A DNA stretch of 64,000 nucleotides from Trichaptum fuscoviolaceum (Eukaryota > Basidiomycota > Agaricomycetes > Hymenochaetales > Trichaptaceae): contig CAJSYZ010000002.1 of the NCBI GenBank assembly GCA_910574455.1, positions 1,513,671 through 1,577,670 of the forward strand, written 5' to 3'. The position numbers were made by a program, and so were the translations under genes. The notes beneath the pieces were generated by a model. It saw only the letters and a program-made list of their open reading frames with translations, searched no databases and had not been told where the DNA came from. Below are positions 1-11,100 of this stretch, piece by piece (the stretch's first letter is position 1; each line of letters begins with the position of its first letter).

Positions 1-395
1 GCGCCGCTGCTAAACGCGCCTTCAAAGCCACTACCAGAGCAGCGTGTCGCGTGTTCTATGCAGAACAGGTGAAAGACGCCAATTCCACCAACATCTGGAG
101 CTGGGCCAAGCGTGGCCTCGGCATCTGCCCTACTCCTGTGCCTTCGCTGAGGAAACCAGACGGCACCTTCACCACTACTGAGCAGGAGAAAGCTGAGTTG
201 TTCCATTCTACCTACTTTCCCCCTCCCCCACCACTTCCAGCAGTGGGCTTACGCCCGCTGCCCCCACCTTCTGCAGCGGCGCCTCCCATACTCATGAAAG
301 AGCTTATGGACGCCCTGGCCGGCACTTCCAACTTGTCTGCTCCTGGCCCCTCGGGCGTCGGATACCGTCCCCTCAAATGGGTGATTGGATCCTTC
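1..395 (+). pseudogene. LINE copy A: fragment of ORF2 (linker between endonuclease and reverse transcriptase)
   Basis: An open plus-strand frame covers the segment between the endonuclease and reverse transcriptase domains of a Tad-like LINE ORF2, ending with the motif RPLKWVIGSF. It is an almost exact inverted copy of 15909-16303 in LINE copy B, with only a few substitutions. The fragment runs off the left edge of the window. Its right end is abrupt: homology stops at 395, where a 23-base run of T begins. The reading frame continues a short way into the T run and is not functional. Copies A and B must derive from nearly identical source elements. Confidence 0.85.
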
Positions 396-755
396 TTTTT
401 TTTTTTTTTTTTTTTTTTGGCTTTATTATTCCTGCAGTATAGCTAAGTACATGACCTATCTACAACGGAGGCGCCCGTCATCGAGGTAAACTACGAAACT
501 GGGCGGGCAGTGCCCGCCACCGAAGGTGGCGGCTAAGTGGGCGCACCGCCTATTAAAGAAAGGAAGAGGAAGAGGAGAGATTGGTTTACATATCACCACG
601 CCCATGTCAAGGCGCAGGTGAACCTACACTACAAGCACAGACGAAGTTTAGAAAGGAGGGCACGTCCGGACACAGTACCTGGGCGTTAACCTGGGTAAGG
701 CGCCGTTCTGTCTGGGATCGCTGGTTCCTCATACATAACAAAGAAGTAAGTTGCA
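396..755 (-). other. 3' UTR and poly(A) of LINE copy B
   Basis: This follows the ORF2 stop at 756. On the minus strand it ends with AATAAAGCC and 23 A residues, which read as T at 396-418 on the plus strand. The part from about 396 to 724 is also present at 26408-26725 with roughly 10% divergence. The usual reading is a LINE 3' tail. The fact that both copies sit antisense against a truncated sense LINE leaves room for an independent SINE that borrowed the tail. No clear RNA polymerase III A/B boxes were seen. Confidence 0.75.
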
Positions 756-2425
756 TCAGAGATCAAGAGGAGGGTCTGAAACGTGACCGTTAAAATCATA
801 AAGATCCGGGTCCGTGTCCTGAGTGCGTGGTCCAAGGGCGCGCCATACATACACACAAAGGGTCGTCAGGTCCATGTCCTGGTTGGTTGGGAGGCCATCT
901 AGCTCCATCATCGCATATGCAAGGCGGATGGCAGCTGAGGTGCGCTGAGTGGGGCGGTCGAGATGCCTAGTGAACTTAAGCCACTTGCGAATCACGTCGA
1001 TGAGGGGTTCGTCTGCCCACTCTGTGTGGTGGGCTGGGAGTGGGGTGCCTTTAGGCCAGACCTTACCAATCCAAGGGCGGAAAGTCTCGCAGCCACCAAG
1101 TATGTGGGCGGCGGTCTGGGCAGGCCAAGGGGGATGATTGTGCCAACGACAGTAGGTGATCAGGCCGTTTCTGCGCCTATATTCTGGGCTCATGCGCATC
1201 CAGTACGCCCCGAAGGGGCCAGCGCAGCAGAGAACTTGAGCAACTGCTGAAATCTCAGCGCGGGGGTAGGTGTCCGACATCTCCATGAGTGCGCGCGGAC
1301 GACGTTTTAGGGGGCCTGTGATTGCCAAGTACTTGTCGGCAGTGGAGGCAGTGGCATGGGCGAGGTGATCCTCCCATTGCTTCTGGGCTTTGAGGGTGTT
1401 CTGCTCGCGGAGGGCGGATATCGAAGGAAGGGAAGATGAGGGTGGCAGTTCTGTGGCTTTCTTTGCCTCTTCATCAGCCCATTCGTTTCCTGGGACGCCT
1501 GAGTGACCCGGGCACCAGTGAAACTCGATTTTGAGGTTGGGGTGAATGTCCAGCAGGTTGGTGATGCCTGCTTTCCAAGCGAGTAGTAAGTGGGCGCCAG
1601 GTGCTGATGGCCAGTCGCGGACAAGGCAAAGGGCAGTTAGCGAATCTGACAGGAAGACAATGGACTCCACTTCCAGGAGATGGCGGCCGAAGTGAGAGGC
1701 GGCCCAAGCTGGAGCAGACGCAAGGGAGAAGATCTCAGCGTCAGTGGCAGTGGCGATTTTGGGGGAAGCGCAGTGTCTGAAGCCCAAGCGATGTTGACCG
1801 CGCATGGCGACAATAGCTGAGCCAGACTTGTGCTCGAGTCTGGAGCCGTCTGTGAAGATCTGGACGGAGGATGTGGTGCACAGAGAGTTGGCAGATGAGA
1901 CAAACGCCTGGCGAGTGTCAGTGTCAACGGGACCGGCAGGGATGGCAAACTTGAGGCGTCCTCCAGCAAAAGCCAGTGGATCCTCCCAGGGAGAGTGTGT
2001 GTACGCAGGGACCTGTTGGGCAATCGGGACACGGTCGGCAAGCGAAGAAGAGTACAGGCGTGGTTTTTGTGCTGCAGGAATAGCACGTCTACCTACAGAA
2101 TGAGGAGTGCGCCAAAGGCGAAGAGCATGATTAGTTTTAAGATAATTGAAATAAAACTGAAACGGGGGCATAGAGCAAAGGTAATTGGTGCTTAGCGGTG
2201 AAGCGCCTCGGTAAACACCAAGGATCCACCTGCAAGCGGTGTTTTGGACACCCTGTAGACGAGCCACAAGGGTCTTCTGGCGGGTGCCAGTGTACCAAAC
2301 CGGCGCAGCCCATGCGAGGACTGTTCTGACGCAGGCTGAGTAAAGCTGGCGAAGGTTGAGGGCGGACATGCCACGCTCTGTGTTGGCGAGGAGGCGAATG
2401 GCAGCGAGTGTTGAGAGGCCCTTGG
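756..2425 (-). pseudogene. LINE copy B ORF2, 3' part: end of reverse transcriptase and RNase H domain
   Basis: The open frame matches the last half of LINE ORF2. It contains the RNase H signature: TDGSR, the acidic residue in TDAEIFSL, SDSLTAL, and the final CPGHSGVPGNEWAD block. It is followed by a C-terminal extension with a His/Cys-containing segment (CRWHNHPPWPAQTAAHILGG). This is the only copy in the window that retains the ORF2 C-terminus, which ends at 756. The frame is interrupted upstream at 2425/2426 by the foldback element, so the few residues encoded beyond 2425 belong to that element. RNase H would remove the RNA template during reverse transcription. Confidence 0.88.
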
Positions 2426-5273
2426 CACTGCTGCCAGCCATTTCATTGAATGAAGGTCAGCGTTGCTGTAGAACAGTTATTGCATCAGCTACAGCAAATG
2501 CTGTGTGACTGATTGAATGAAATTACAGCCTTGCTGAAGCTGATGAAGTAAATGCACACCTGAGGAAATACTAGGCCTGCTATACCAATTGGGAATATAC
2601 TACTGAATAATAGATAATGCAATTGCATACCCACCGCTTTTTGGGGTTAATTATAGCTTTCAGGCACTACTGATTGACAGTATGCTGTCATAAATTAGAA
2701 TTTCTTAATTTCTGCCCATTTTGAGATATGAGGCACACCAGGGTCCAGGACCCTGAGGTCCAGATCACTTGGTGCCTGCTACCGCTTTAGAGTGAGTCGT
2801 GGGAATAAATTCAAATTAGCCTTGCAGGCCCTACAGGCCTTTAAAAATAGCGCAAAAATAGTCAAAAAATCAGGAAAATATTCCTGGACACTGCCGCTTT
2901 GCCCTAGCGTGGGAACTACGCTTCCGGACGACCATATTAGGGTGCCAGGGTATTCTGGGCCCCACTGGGCCCTTCCTAAAGCGGTAAAAAGCATTGTAAA
3001 ATAGATAATTATAATCATTTGCCTCTGCATATATGCAGGCTTCCTCTGGGCTTACCAGCAGCCCATAAAATACACTAAAATCATAATATATTAGTAGAAG
3101 CATAATCAAGATGATCTGGATGGCTAAATATGGTAATACTAGCTGGGAACATGTGTATAACATCAGATCATATTCTATTTTTAATACATAACATATGGGG
3201 CCCATTGCACCACATTGGGATACCTCCGGGATGCAAATTTTGATGGGATTCCAATGGGACGTACCAGAAGAGCTGAAACGGGCTTTGACGGCGCCAAAAT
3301 ATGCATTTTACGTATTGTTACAGATTATTCTTTTATTTAAATGGTATTTCTGTTACAGCACTTCTACTGCACGTAATGGCACGTATAAATAGTCAAAATG
3401 GTACAGAACAACAAGGAGAACAATTAATATGAGCTTAGAATAGCTACGCGGGGGCTATATATAGCTCTAGCACACTAACTATCTTCGGAGTGCATGCAAT
3501 TATTGTTCCTCTTTCATATGCATATACACATACTATGTATGTGTGGTAATAGCTTTAAATGACTCTTTATATATGCTTCTTACGTTGTACAAAGTTTCAC
3601 GGCAATCGGAGCTTGTTTCAAATTGATATAAGGCATACAAGTTTCAGAAAGAATGGTTAATTCTAATTTATCGGGAGGGTTATGGGTCAGGCACATAGTG
3701 CCAAACAATCACTATAAGTATTCTAAACATAATACAAATGCATGTTTGGGATTCCATTGGAATGTGGAAGTCATGTGCAACATTGTAGGATGAGATGCTA
3801 TGTGTAATATCAGAATGTACATGTTATGTCAGAAAGATGTACAACTTACAGATTCCATCTGTACCCCAAACATGCATTTGTATTATGTTTAGAATACTTA
3901 TAGTGATTGTTTGGCACTATGTGCCTGACCCATAACCCTCCCGATAAATTAGAATTAACCATTCTTTCTGAAACTTGTATGCCTTATATCAATTTGAAAC
4001 AAGCTCCGATTGCCGTGAAACTTTGTACAACGTAAGAAGCATATATAAAGAGTCATTTAAAGCTATTACCACACATACATAGTATGTGTATATGCATATG
4101 AAAGAGGAACAATAATTGCATGCACTCCGAAGATAGTTAGTGTGCTAGAGCTATATATAGCCCCCGCGTAGCTATTCTAAGCTCATATTATTGTTCTCCT
4201 TGTTGTTCTGTACCATTTTGACTATTTATACGTGCCATTACGTGCAGTAGAAGTGCTGTAACAGAAATACCATTTAAATAAAAGAATAATCTGTAACAAT
4301 ACGTAAAATGCATATTTTGGCGCCGTCAAAGCCCGTTTCAGCTCTTCTGGTACGTCCCATTGGAATCCCATCAAAATTTGCATCCCGGAGGTATCCCAAT
4401 GTGGTGCAATGGGCCCCATATGTTATGTATTAAAAATAGAATATGATCTGATGTTATACACATGTTCCCAGCTAGTATTACCATATTTAGCCATCCAGAT
4501 CATCTTGATTATGCTTCTACTAATATATTATGATTTTAGTGTATTTTATGGGCTGCTGGTAAGCCCAGAGGAAGCCTGCATATATGCAGAGGCAAATGAT
4601 TATAATTATCTATTTTACAATGCTTTTTACCGCTTTAGGAAGGGCCCAGGAGGGCCCAGAGCATAATGGCACCCTAATATGGTCGTCCAGAAGCGTAGTT
4701 CCCACGCTAGGGCAAAGCGGCAGTGCCCAGGATTATTTTCTGATTTTTTGGCTATTTTTGCGCTATTTTTAAAGGCCTGTAGGGCCTGCAAAGGCTAATT
4801 TGAATTTATTCCCACGACTCACTCTAAAGCGGTAGCAGGCACCAAGTGATCTGGACCTCAGGGTCCTGGACCCTGGTGTGCCTCATATCTCAAAATGGGC
4901 AGAAATTAAGAAATTCTAATTTATGACAGCATACTGTCAATCAGTAGTGCCTGAAAGCTATAATTAACCCCAAAAAGCGGTGGGTATGCAATTGCATTAT
5001 CTATTATTCAGTAGTATATTCCTAATTGGTATAGCAGGCCTAGTATTTCCTCAGGTGTGCATTTACTTCATCAGCTTCAGCAAGGCTGTAATTTCATTCA
5101 ATCAGTCACACAGCATTTGCTGTAGCTGATGCAATAACTGTTCTACAGCAACGCTGATCCTCATTCAATCAGCTCTCCTATTCCACTCAGCAAGCGCTGT
5201 ACCTCATTGAATGAGATGTTTTGATCCATTCAGCAAATGCTGTATATGATTGAATGAAATGTCTGGTAGGACT
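2426..5273. mobile_element. Foldback (palindromic) non-autonomous DNA transposon, 2848 bp
   Basis: Two arms of about 1.3 kb (2448-3751 and 3873-5166) are near-perfect reverse complements around a loop of about 120 bp. The element is flanked by the 8 bp duplication GCCCTTGG (2418-2425 and 5274-5281) inside the LINE reverse transcriptase gene, and LINE copy E shows the uninterrupted site. The right end carries about 90 bp of additional short subterminal repeats built from ATTGAATGA and CAGC-(A/T)-GCTG units. No transposase is encoded: the small mirrored ORFs are by-products of the palindrome. The 8 bp duplication and a terminus starting CACTGCTG recall hAT elements, but a 9 bp duplication with one mismatch (Mutator-like) is also possible. 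Confidence 0.88.
2448..5166. repeat. Long inverted repeat arms of the foldback element
   Basis: Left arm 2448-3751 pairs with right arm 3873-5166. Differences are few: short indels near 2590 and 4650-4670 and scattered substitutions. Each arm carries the heptamer CCGCTTT (or its complement) four times; in the left arm these are at 2634, 2782, 2894 and 2978. Transcripts across it would form a long hairpin RNA. The unpaired loop is 3752-3872. Confidence 0.9.
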
Positions 5274-6148
5274 GCCCTTGGAGCGCATGCGCTCAACATG
5301 AGGTTTGAAAGACAAGGCCGGATCCCACCAGATCCCCAACCACCGAAGTGGGATGGAGGGCTTAATGAGAGTGTCCTCGTCGAGTTGGACGCCCCGGGAG
5401 TCCCAGCCGCGATATCTGTGGCGACGCCCAGGGGGGTGGAAATGGAGGAGCTCGGTCTTCGCGGTCTCGATGTTGAGATTGATGTCGTTGAAGAGCGAGT
5501 TGAGGTGGTGGTAAGCGCCTACTAAGTTCCTGCAGTTGGCGGTGACTGATGTGCCAGTGATGGCAATCATGTGGTCGTCGACGTATGCCAGGAGCTTGCA
5601 GTCAGGGTGGTGGAACCGCTGAATCGCAATAGCTGCAAAAAGAGTGGAGAGAATGGGTGAGACAGGGGAGCCCTGAGGCGTCCCAAAATCTGGTTTACGG
5701 ACACTAGGGAGTGTGGTGCCATCAAAAGAGATAGCAGCCTCCCGCCCGGTCATGAAAGAAAGGCACCAGTCCGCCATGTCCGGCGAACAACCTAACTCCA
5801 AGAGCCGGTGGTGGAGGTGTTGTGGATGGACCGAGTCAAAGAAGCCTTGTATGTCCACCGCTAGGACAGAACACACTTTGTCTTCCGACTGGGCTTTCTC
5901 CACAATCTGTAAAAGGCGTTGGGCGGCATCATAGACAGAGTGCCCTTGACGCCCGCCGTACTGGTTTGGGGGAAGCCAGTTCTGGGTGTTAGCCAGAAAC
6001 TGGAGACGGTTAGCAAGAATCTTCTCAAGGAGTTTCCCTAAGGTCTCCTCAAGAGTAATCGGTCTGTAAGACCGAGGAGAGAATTGGTCCTTCTTGTTTG
6101 GCTTCCTGAGCATTACTACCTTTGTTATCCGCCAGCACGCTGGGTGGT
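5274..6148 (-). pseudogene. LINE copy B ORF2, central part: reverse transcriptase core
   Basis: The minus-strand frame contains reverse transcriptase blocks in order: the KVVMLRKPNKKD entry motif, AVDIQGFFDSVH with the first catalytic Asp, GTPQGSPVSPIL, and AYVDDH with the catalytic Asp pair. It starts immediately after the Gypsy LTR at 6148 and ends at the foldback insertion at 5281/5274. The open frame around it begins and ends with residues contributed by the two inserted elements. Together with 15858-17162 and 756-2425 it forms one interrupted ORF2. Confidence 0.88.
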
Positions 6149-6615
6149 TGTTACGTCTCAACTTATGGTCTCGTATAGTTGGGGAACGCAACGTTAAGTT
6201 GCTCAGTGATAGCGGAGCTAGGGCTCGACACTAAGTGTTGTATGGACAAAGGCCTACGATGTAGAGTAGAGAGAAACAGATGTATAGCAGAGACTAGAGA
6301 CGGGGGGTTTGACAAAGGAGATCGAACTTAGAGTTCGATCATGCTAAGTACAGGGGTTTATATACTGTAGCTGCGGAGCAAGGGTACATCGGAAGATGAG
6401 TAAGAAGAGAACAATAAGAGAGTAGACGATAGGCTACTAATAATAGTGTGAGAGCGATGGGCAAAGGGTTAGGGCAAAGGGTACATGTGTAACATCGGGA
6501 TTGGCTGAGGGTTGAGGGTTACATCGGAGGATGACTGAGCAGAACAAGAATAGAAACAAATAGGGCGAAGGGTTCGGAGTAATGGGGGCCGCTGACATAG
6601 TAAGAAAACGTAACA
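6149..6615 (-). repeat. 3' LTR of the Gypsy element
   Basis: It is 467 bp, starts TGTTACG and ends GTAACA on the plus strand, and is identical to 15391-15857. It contains a TATATAAA box on the minus strand (about 6357-6364) and, just downstream in the transcribed direction, a 21 bp palindrome with 9 bp stems (GATCGAACT / AGTTCGATC, about 6320-6340). Confidence 0.95.
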
Positions 6616-6630
6616 TTACCCCGTTCTTAA
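6616..6630 (-). other. Polypurine tract of the Gypsy element
   Basis: The minus strand immediately upstream of the 3' LTR reads AAGAACGGGGTAA, a purine-rich run in the position used to prime plus-strand DNA synthesis. Confidence 0.6.
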
Positions 6631-6763
6631 ATTGAAACGTAGTGGAAATCAGTAAAGAAAATGGCTGTTATAGGGACAAATTAAGTCCAATAGACAATAA
6701 GGAAAAACATGCCATATAAGCGAAGTTAACGCCAATAGGGTATCCAGGTTAGCAACAGGTGCT

Positions 6764-7642
6764 TTAGTTGTTTGCAGGTGGGTTTCTCTTCGTTACGCGT
6801 TGTTGAGCAATTCGGTTAGATGCGCATTCATCGTCATGACCATCGTGTTGTCCACATGAGGGGCATGTATACTTGGGGCATCCAATGATGGTGTGTCCAG
6901 GTGCACGTATGTTGCAGTATGAACATGTATAGAATTCGCAGGTGGACGCGGCCAGGTTGTAGTGGTGGTCGACAGCGGAGTGTTGTGTGCATTCCTTGGG
7001 GTCCAAGGACATAGACGTAAAAGGATTGTTGTCAACCTTCGGGCTGTATGTGGGTGAGGGTGGGGCTGTGTTGACACGATACTCTTGGTCTTCTTGTAAC
7101 TGTATTGGCGATTGTAGACGAATGGGTTCGGACAGGCGATTGATGAGTTCTTTGCGTTCTGGGACCTGAGTGCCGACGGAGTGAAGGGGTGGGCGAGGTA
7201 CTTGGTCAGCAAGGTCTTTAGTGAGGTCGATGATGTCGTCCTCCGTGGTGAGGTCAATGACCAATGGGGCAAATAGCTCTTGAGGCGCTGTTTCAAGGAG
7301 TTCCGTAAGGGCAAATCGTCGCATGTCTTGGAATGACTCTTGAGCCCGTCGCAAGAGATGGAGAGATCCTTCGATGATGGCAATGGTAGGATCGAGAATC
7401 TCCTGGTTTCGGGTAACAATATCATAACATTGGGTCCAGTTGGCAAGAAGAGGAGTGTTATCATACGTTGATTGACTTAGGCGTTGGTGGAAGGTGCGAG
7501 TTGAGAATAATTCAAGGATCTGGCGGGATTGCAAGGGGTTGTGGGTGTCGAGGCGTAAGGCTGGTGGTTGGAGAGATGATGTGTATGAACGAAATAAGGG
7601 GGTGTGACGGGATGGGTTGCGTTGGGAACGGGCAGGTGGCAT
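6764..7642 (-). CDS. Gypsy element ORF4: cysteine-rich protein of unknown function, 292 aa
   Basis: This is the last ORF of the Gypsy element, in the position occupied by env in retroviruses. It has no signal peptide or membrane segment and does not resemble a glycoprotein. The first 120 residues look helical, and a segment rich in Asp and Thr follows (VIDLTTEDDIIDLT). Residues of about 235-280 contain paired cysteines: CSYC then H and C with spacing CX2CX6HX4C, followed by CPSC and a His/Asp/Cys group. The first resembles a stretched retroviral zinc knuckle, so nucleic acid binding is a reasonable inference. The ATG lies three bases after the stop of ORF3. I do not recognise a family. Confidence 0.65.
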   Translation of the reverse strand: MPPARSQRNPSRHTPLFRSYTSSLQPPALRLDTHNPLQSRQILELFSTRTFHQRLSQSTYDNTPLLANWTQCYDIVTRNQEILDPTIAIIEGSLHLLRRAQESFQDMRRFALTELLETAPQELFAPLVIDLTTEDDIIDLTKDLADQVPRPPLHSVGTQVPERKELINRLSEPIRLQSPIQLQEDQEYRVNTAPPSPTYSPKVDNNPFTSMSLDPKECTQHSAVDHHYNLAASTCEFYTCSYCNIRAPGHTIIGCPKYTCPSCGQHDGHDDECASNRIAQQRVTKRNPPANN

Positions 7643-7645
7643 GAC

Positions 7646-8134
7646 TTAGAGGGAATGAGTCGGACAGTCGTAGTGACAACAACTGCAGGTGCAATAGGGG
7701 TCAGAGCGGCGAGGTTCAAAGTGGCTGAAGTGATGACGATGTCGGACAATGGGTCGAGTGATTGTGAGTGGGGGTTGAACACGAGCAGATTTGTTGAAAT
7801 AGTCAATGAGTCGGTGGGCGTAATCAGGGTTGTTAAAGAAGGTGTGGATGAGAAATACCGAGATTGTTGGGATGTGGAGTCCAAGTCCGGTGGGGGGTTT
7901 GAAGTACTTGTACTCCCAGTCTGGGTCGTAGTGGTCTTTGGACCAAGCTCCGGAGTATACAGGTCGGACAGCGTCCAGGTAATGGGGGCGAGTTGGAATC
8001 GAGGTAGTCGGTAATGCGACAGTATGGGGTTCAGGTGTTGGTGGCTGTTTGTTCGATGGGGAGAGCGTATAGTCGTTTATGATGTTAGATGAGTGGGGAT
8101 ATGAGAAGTGAACGAGTTTTTTGGATGGGGACAT
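7646..8134 (-). CDS. Gypsy element ORF3: small protein of unknown function, 162 aa
   Basis: It starts 22 bp after the pol stop and ends next to the start of ORF4 (TAA, three bases, then ATG). The central part has aromatic and proline residues (DPDWEYKYFKPPTGLG) followed by a likely helix. The C-terminus is Cys/His-rich (YCTCSCCHYDC). Extra ORFs 3' of pol are not part of a typical chromovirus. The tight spacing on one RNA suggests translation by reinitiation or from a spliced message. No function can be assigned. Confidence 0.55.
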   Translation of the reverse strand: MSPSKKLVHFSYPHSSNIINDYTLSPSNKQPPTPEPHTVALPTTSIPTRPHYLDAVRPVYSGAWSKDHYDPDWEYKYFKPPTGLGLHIPTISVFLIHTFFNNPDYAHRLIDYFNKSARVQPPLTITRPIVRHRHHFSHFEPRRSDPYCTCSCCHYDCPTHSL

Positions 8135-8156
8135 TCAAGTGAGATGATGGAGTCTT

Positions 8157-11100
8157 TTATAGGCTTTGAGGATGGTCTGTGCGTTCCGAAGATGTCTCGG
8201 GTTCCCATGAGTTTCCAGAAGTGGGGTAACCTTTCCATTTTATAAGATATTGTTGCCTGGTGCCATTCCCATGGTGGGCTCGGATGGCTTCTACTTCGAA
8301 TTGTTCTTGTCCTTCGATTAGATCAGGTGGGGGGTTACTGTGGGGTGGTCCATATGCTTCCGTCTCAGTGTATCTCACGAGAAGCGCGGTGTGGAATACT
8401 GGGTGTATCTTCCATTTAGTCCGTGAGAGATCTAATTCATAGACGAGTGGAGATAAGACTTTCTTGATCTTGAAGGGACCATCGCGTTTTTCCTTGAACT
8501 TTTGCGATAAACCGGGAATTCGAAGGTTCTTTGAGTCTAGCCAAACTTTGTCTCCTTTGTTGAATGGTTTGAAGTTTCGGAAAGTGCGTTCTTTCATTAC
8601 CATAGCAGCGACTGAATGGGCTGCTAAGGCTTCTGATCGATGTACTGTGAGGTTGGCAAGTCGTTGTGATACGGATGGGACGTTTGATTTTGGATATTTC
8701 AGGGGTAGTGGAATGGGGTCGTATCCCATGAGAAGCGAGAAAGGGGTTCTCTTGGTGACAGCGTGGGCACTATTGTTATGGGCGAATTCAATGTTGGGAA
8801 TGTGTCTAGACCAGTTCTCAGGTTCCGCAGTACAATAGATCCGGAGGTATACTTCGATCTCTTGATTGGTCCGTTCGGCTTGTCCATCGGTTTGAGGGTG
8901 GTAAGCGGTGGACATAGATGACTTGATTCCTATGATCTTGCAGAGTTCTTGGAATGCTTTAGAAGCAAATTGGGGTCCTCTGTCGGATATAATGCGTATC
9001 GGAAGTCCAAATCGTCGATATACATTGTCGAAGTATAGTTGTGCCGTTTCGATTGCGTCTACTGTCTTTTCGCATGGAATGAGGACAATGGCCTTGGAGC
9101 AATCGTGATCAATGACTAATAGAAGTGTGTCATAGCCATGTGACATTGGTAAGTCGGTGATGAAGTCCATATTGACGTGGGAGAATGGAAACGAGTGTTT
9201 GTCGGCGGCGATAGGCATTAGTGGTGGAGCGGTTGGATGGTGATTGACTTTCATTTGTTGACATAGTGCGCATCCATGGACATAATCGGACACAAACTTC
9301 TGCATCCTGGGCCAGTAATATGTCCTTCGGACCTGTTCCAGGGTGTTAAATATGCCAGGGTGTGCTCGAACTGGTATATCATGGTGAAGTCGGAGAATAG
9401 TGCGCTTTAATTCAAGGTTGTCTGGGATATAGATGCGATTTTTGAAGTAAAGGATGCCGTCATCATCGAAAAACCAGTCTTTGAGGGCAGTTCGGGCAGG
9501 TGGTAGTTTCTTCTTTAGCTGGGCAATGGTGTTGGTGAGGAATTCATCTTTCTTCATCGATTCTTTGATGGATTTTGTGAGGCTATCTGTGTCTGGGAGG
9601 TTGTCATCAGATTCATAGTCTTCCTCTTCTTCTTCGTCTTCAGAATTTTCTTGATCCTTCTGTTCCTGAAGAGTGGAAATGAATAGGTCCTTCGGAAGCA
9701 TAATCGATGATTCGTTGAGATTCTCCCCCTGTTTAACATGGTCCGCCCGGCGGGATAGAAGATCGGATTGAATCATTTGTTTGCCGGGGACATGTGTGAT
9801 ATGAAGGTCGAATTGTGATAGCAACAGATGCCATCGTGCTTGGCGGGGTGAGAGTCGGCGGGCCTCTCGCCAGTAGGTAAGGTTGCGATGATCACACCAA
9901 AGTGTAACAGGGTGTGGGGATCCAAGGAGATAGTGTTTCCAAGTGATGAGGGCACGGATAATTGCCAATAGTTCGCGATCGTAGATCTCGTAGTTCCGTT
10001 CAGCAGAGTTTAGTGATTGCGAAATATAACCGATTGGCTTGAGAACACCGTTGTCATCATGTTGACGAAGGACTGCTCCGGTTGCAACTTTGGAAGCATC
10101 AGTTTCAAGGAAAAAGGGATTGTGCGGGTTGGGCATGAGAAGTAACGGATGTTGAGTGAACGCGGCCTTGAGATCATCGAATGATTTTTGTTCTACTTCA
10201 GTCCATTTGAAAGGTTGATCTTTGCGTTTGAGGTTGTCCAAGGGTTTGGTGATTTCGGCGTAGTGTGGAATAAAACGGCGGTAGAAGTTGGTGAATCCAG
10301 TGAATGAACGGATATCTTTGACGTTAGTCGGAGTGGGCCATTTAGTGATTCCTTCGATTTTTGTTGGGTCGGTTTGGATGTGATTAGGTGTAATAATGAG
10401 TCCAAGATAGGGTAGTTTCTGCGTATGAAAGAAGCATTTGGTGGGCTTGAAGTAGAGGTCGTTCTTTTCAAGGATAGTGAAGGCACGTCGTGCTCGAGAG
10501 ATGAGTTCCGGTAAGGTTGGGGCATGTATGAGGATGTCGTCCATGTAAACCAAGAGATGGTTTAGAAGGATTTCTTCGCCAAGAATATCATTCATAAAGT
10601 GTTGAAAGGTAGCAGGTGAGTTGCATAGGCCGAAAAACATAACTGTTGGTTCGAAAAGTCCTCGTTGAGTGGTAAATGCGGCTTTCCATTGATCTCCATC
10701 CTTGATGCGGATGTTGTTGTATCCCCATCGGATGTCTAGGGCGATGAAGTAGTGAGATCCATGTAACTTGTCTAATAGATCCTGGACAAGTGGTAATGGG
10801 TACGCATTCTTGATGGTTCCATTGTTGAGGTAACGGTAATCTTGAACGGGTCGTAAGGTACCGTCTTTCTTGTCAACGAAAAAGAGAGGGGATGCCATAG
10901 GTGACTTTGAAGGTCTGATATATCCATTCTTGAGGTTCTCATCGATGAAGGCATCGAGAGCAGCTTGTTGCGGAAGTGAGAGTGGATAAGGTGAATGTTG
11001 TTTAGGAATAAAGTCGGGTTTGAGATCAATTGCATGGTCATATGGGCGACTTGGAGGAAAGCGATGTGCTTTTTCTTCGTCAAAAAGGGATAGGAATTGG

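Noticed and set aside
396..2425. Twin priming (LINE 5' inversion) as explanation of the opposed LINE pieces at the left edge
   Set aside because: In twin priming the poly(A) is at the outer end; here it lies at the inner junction between the opposed pieces.
3195..4666. Mirrored ORFs in the foldback arms (identical 65 aa products at 3195-3392 and 4222-4419, and others)
   Set aside because: They exist twice only because the sequence is a palindrome; no domain, and composition is not protein-like.
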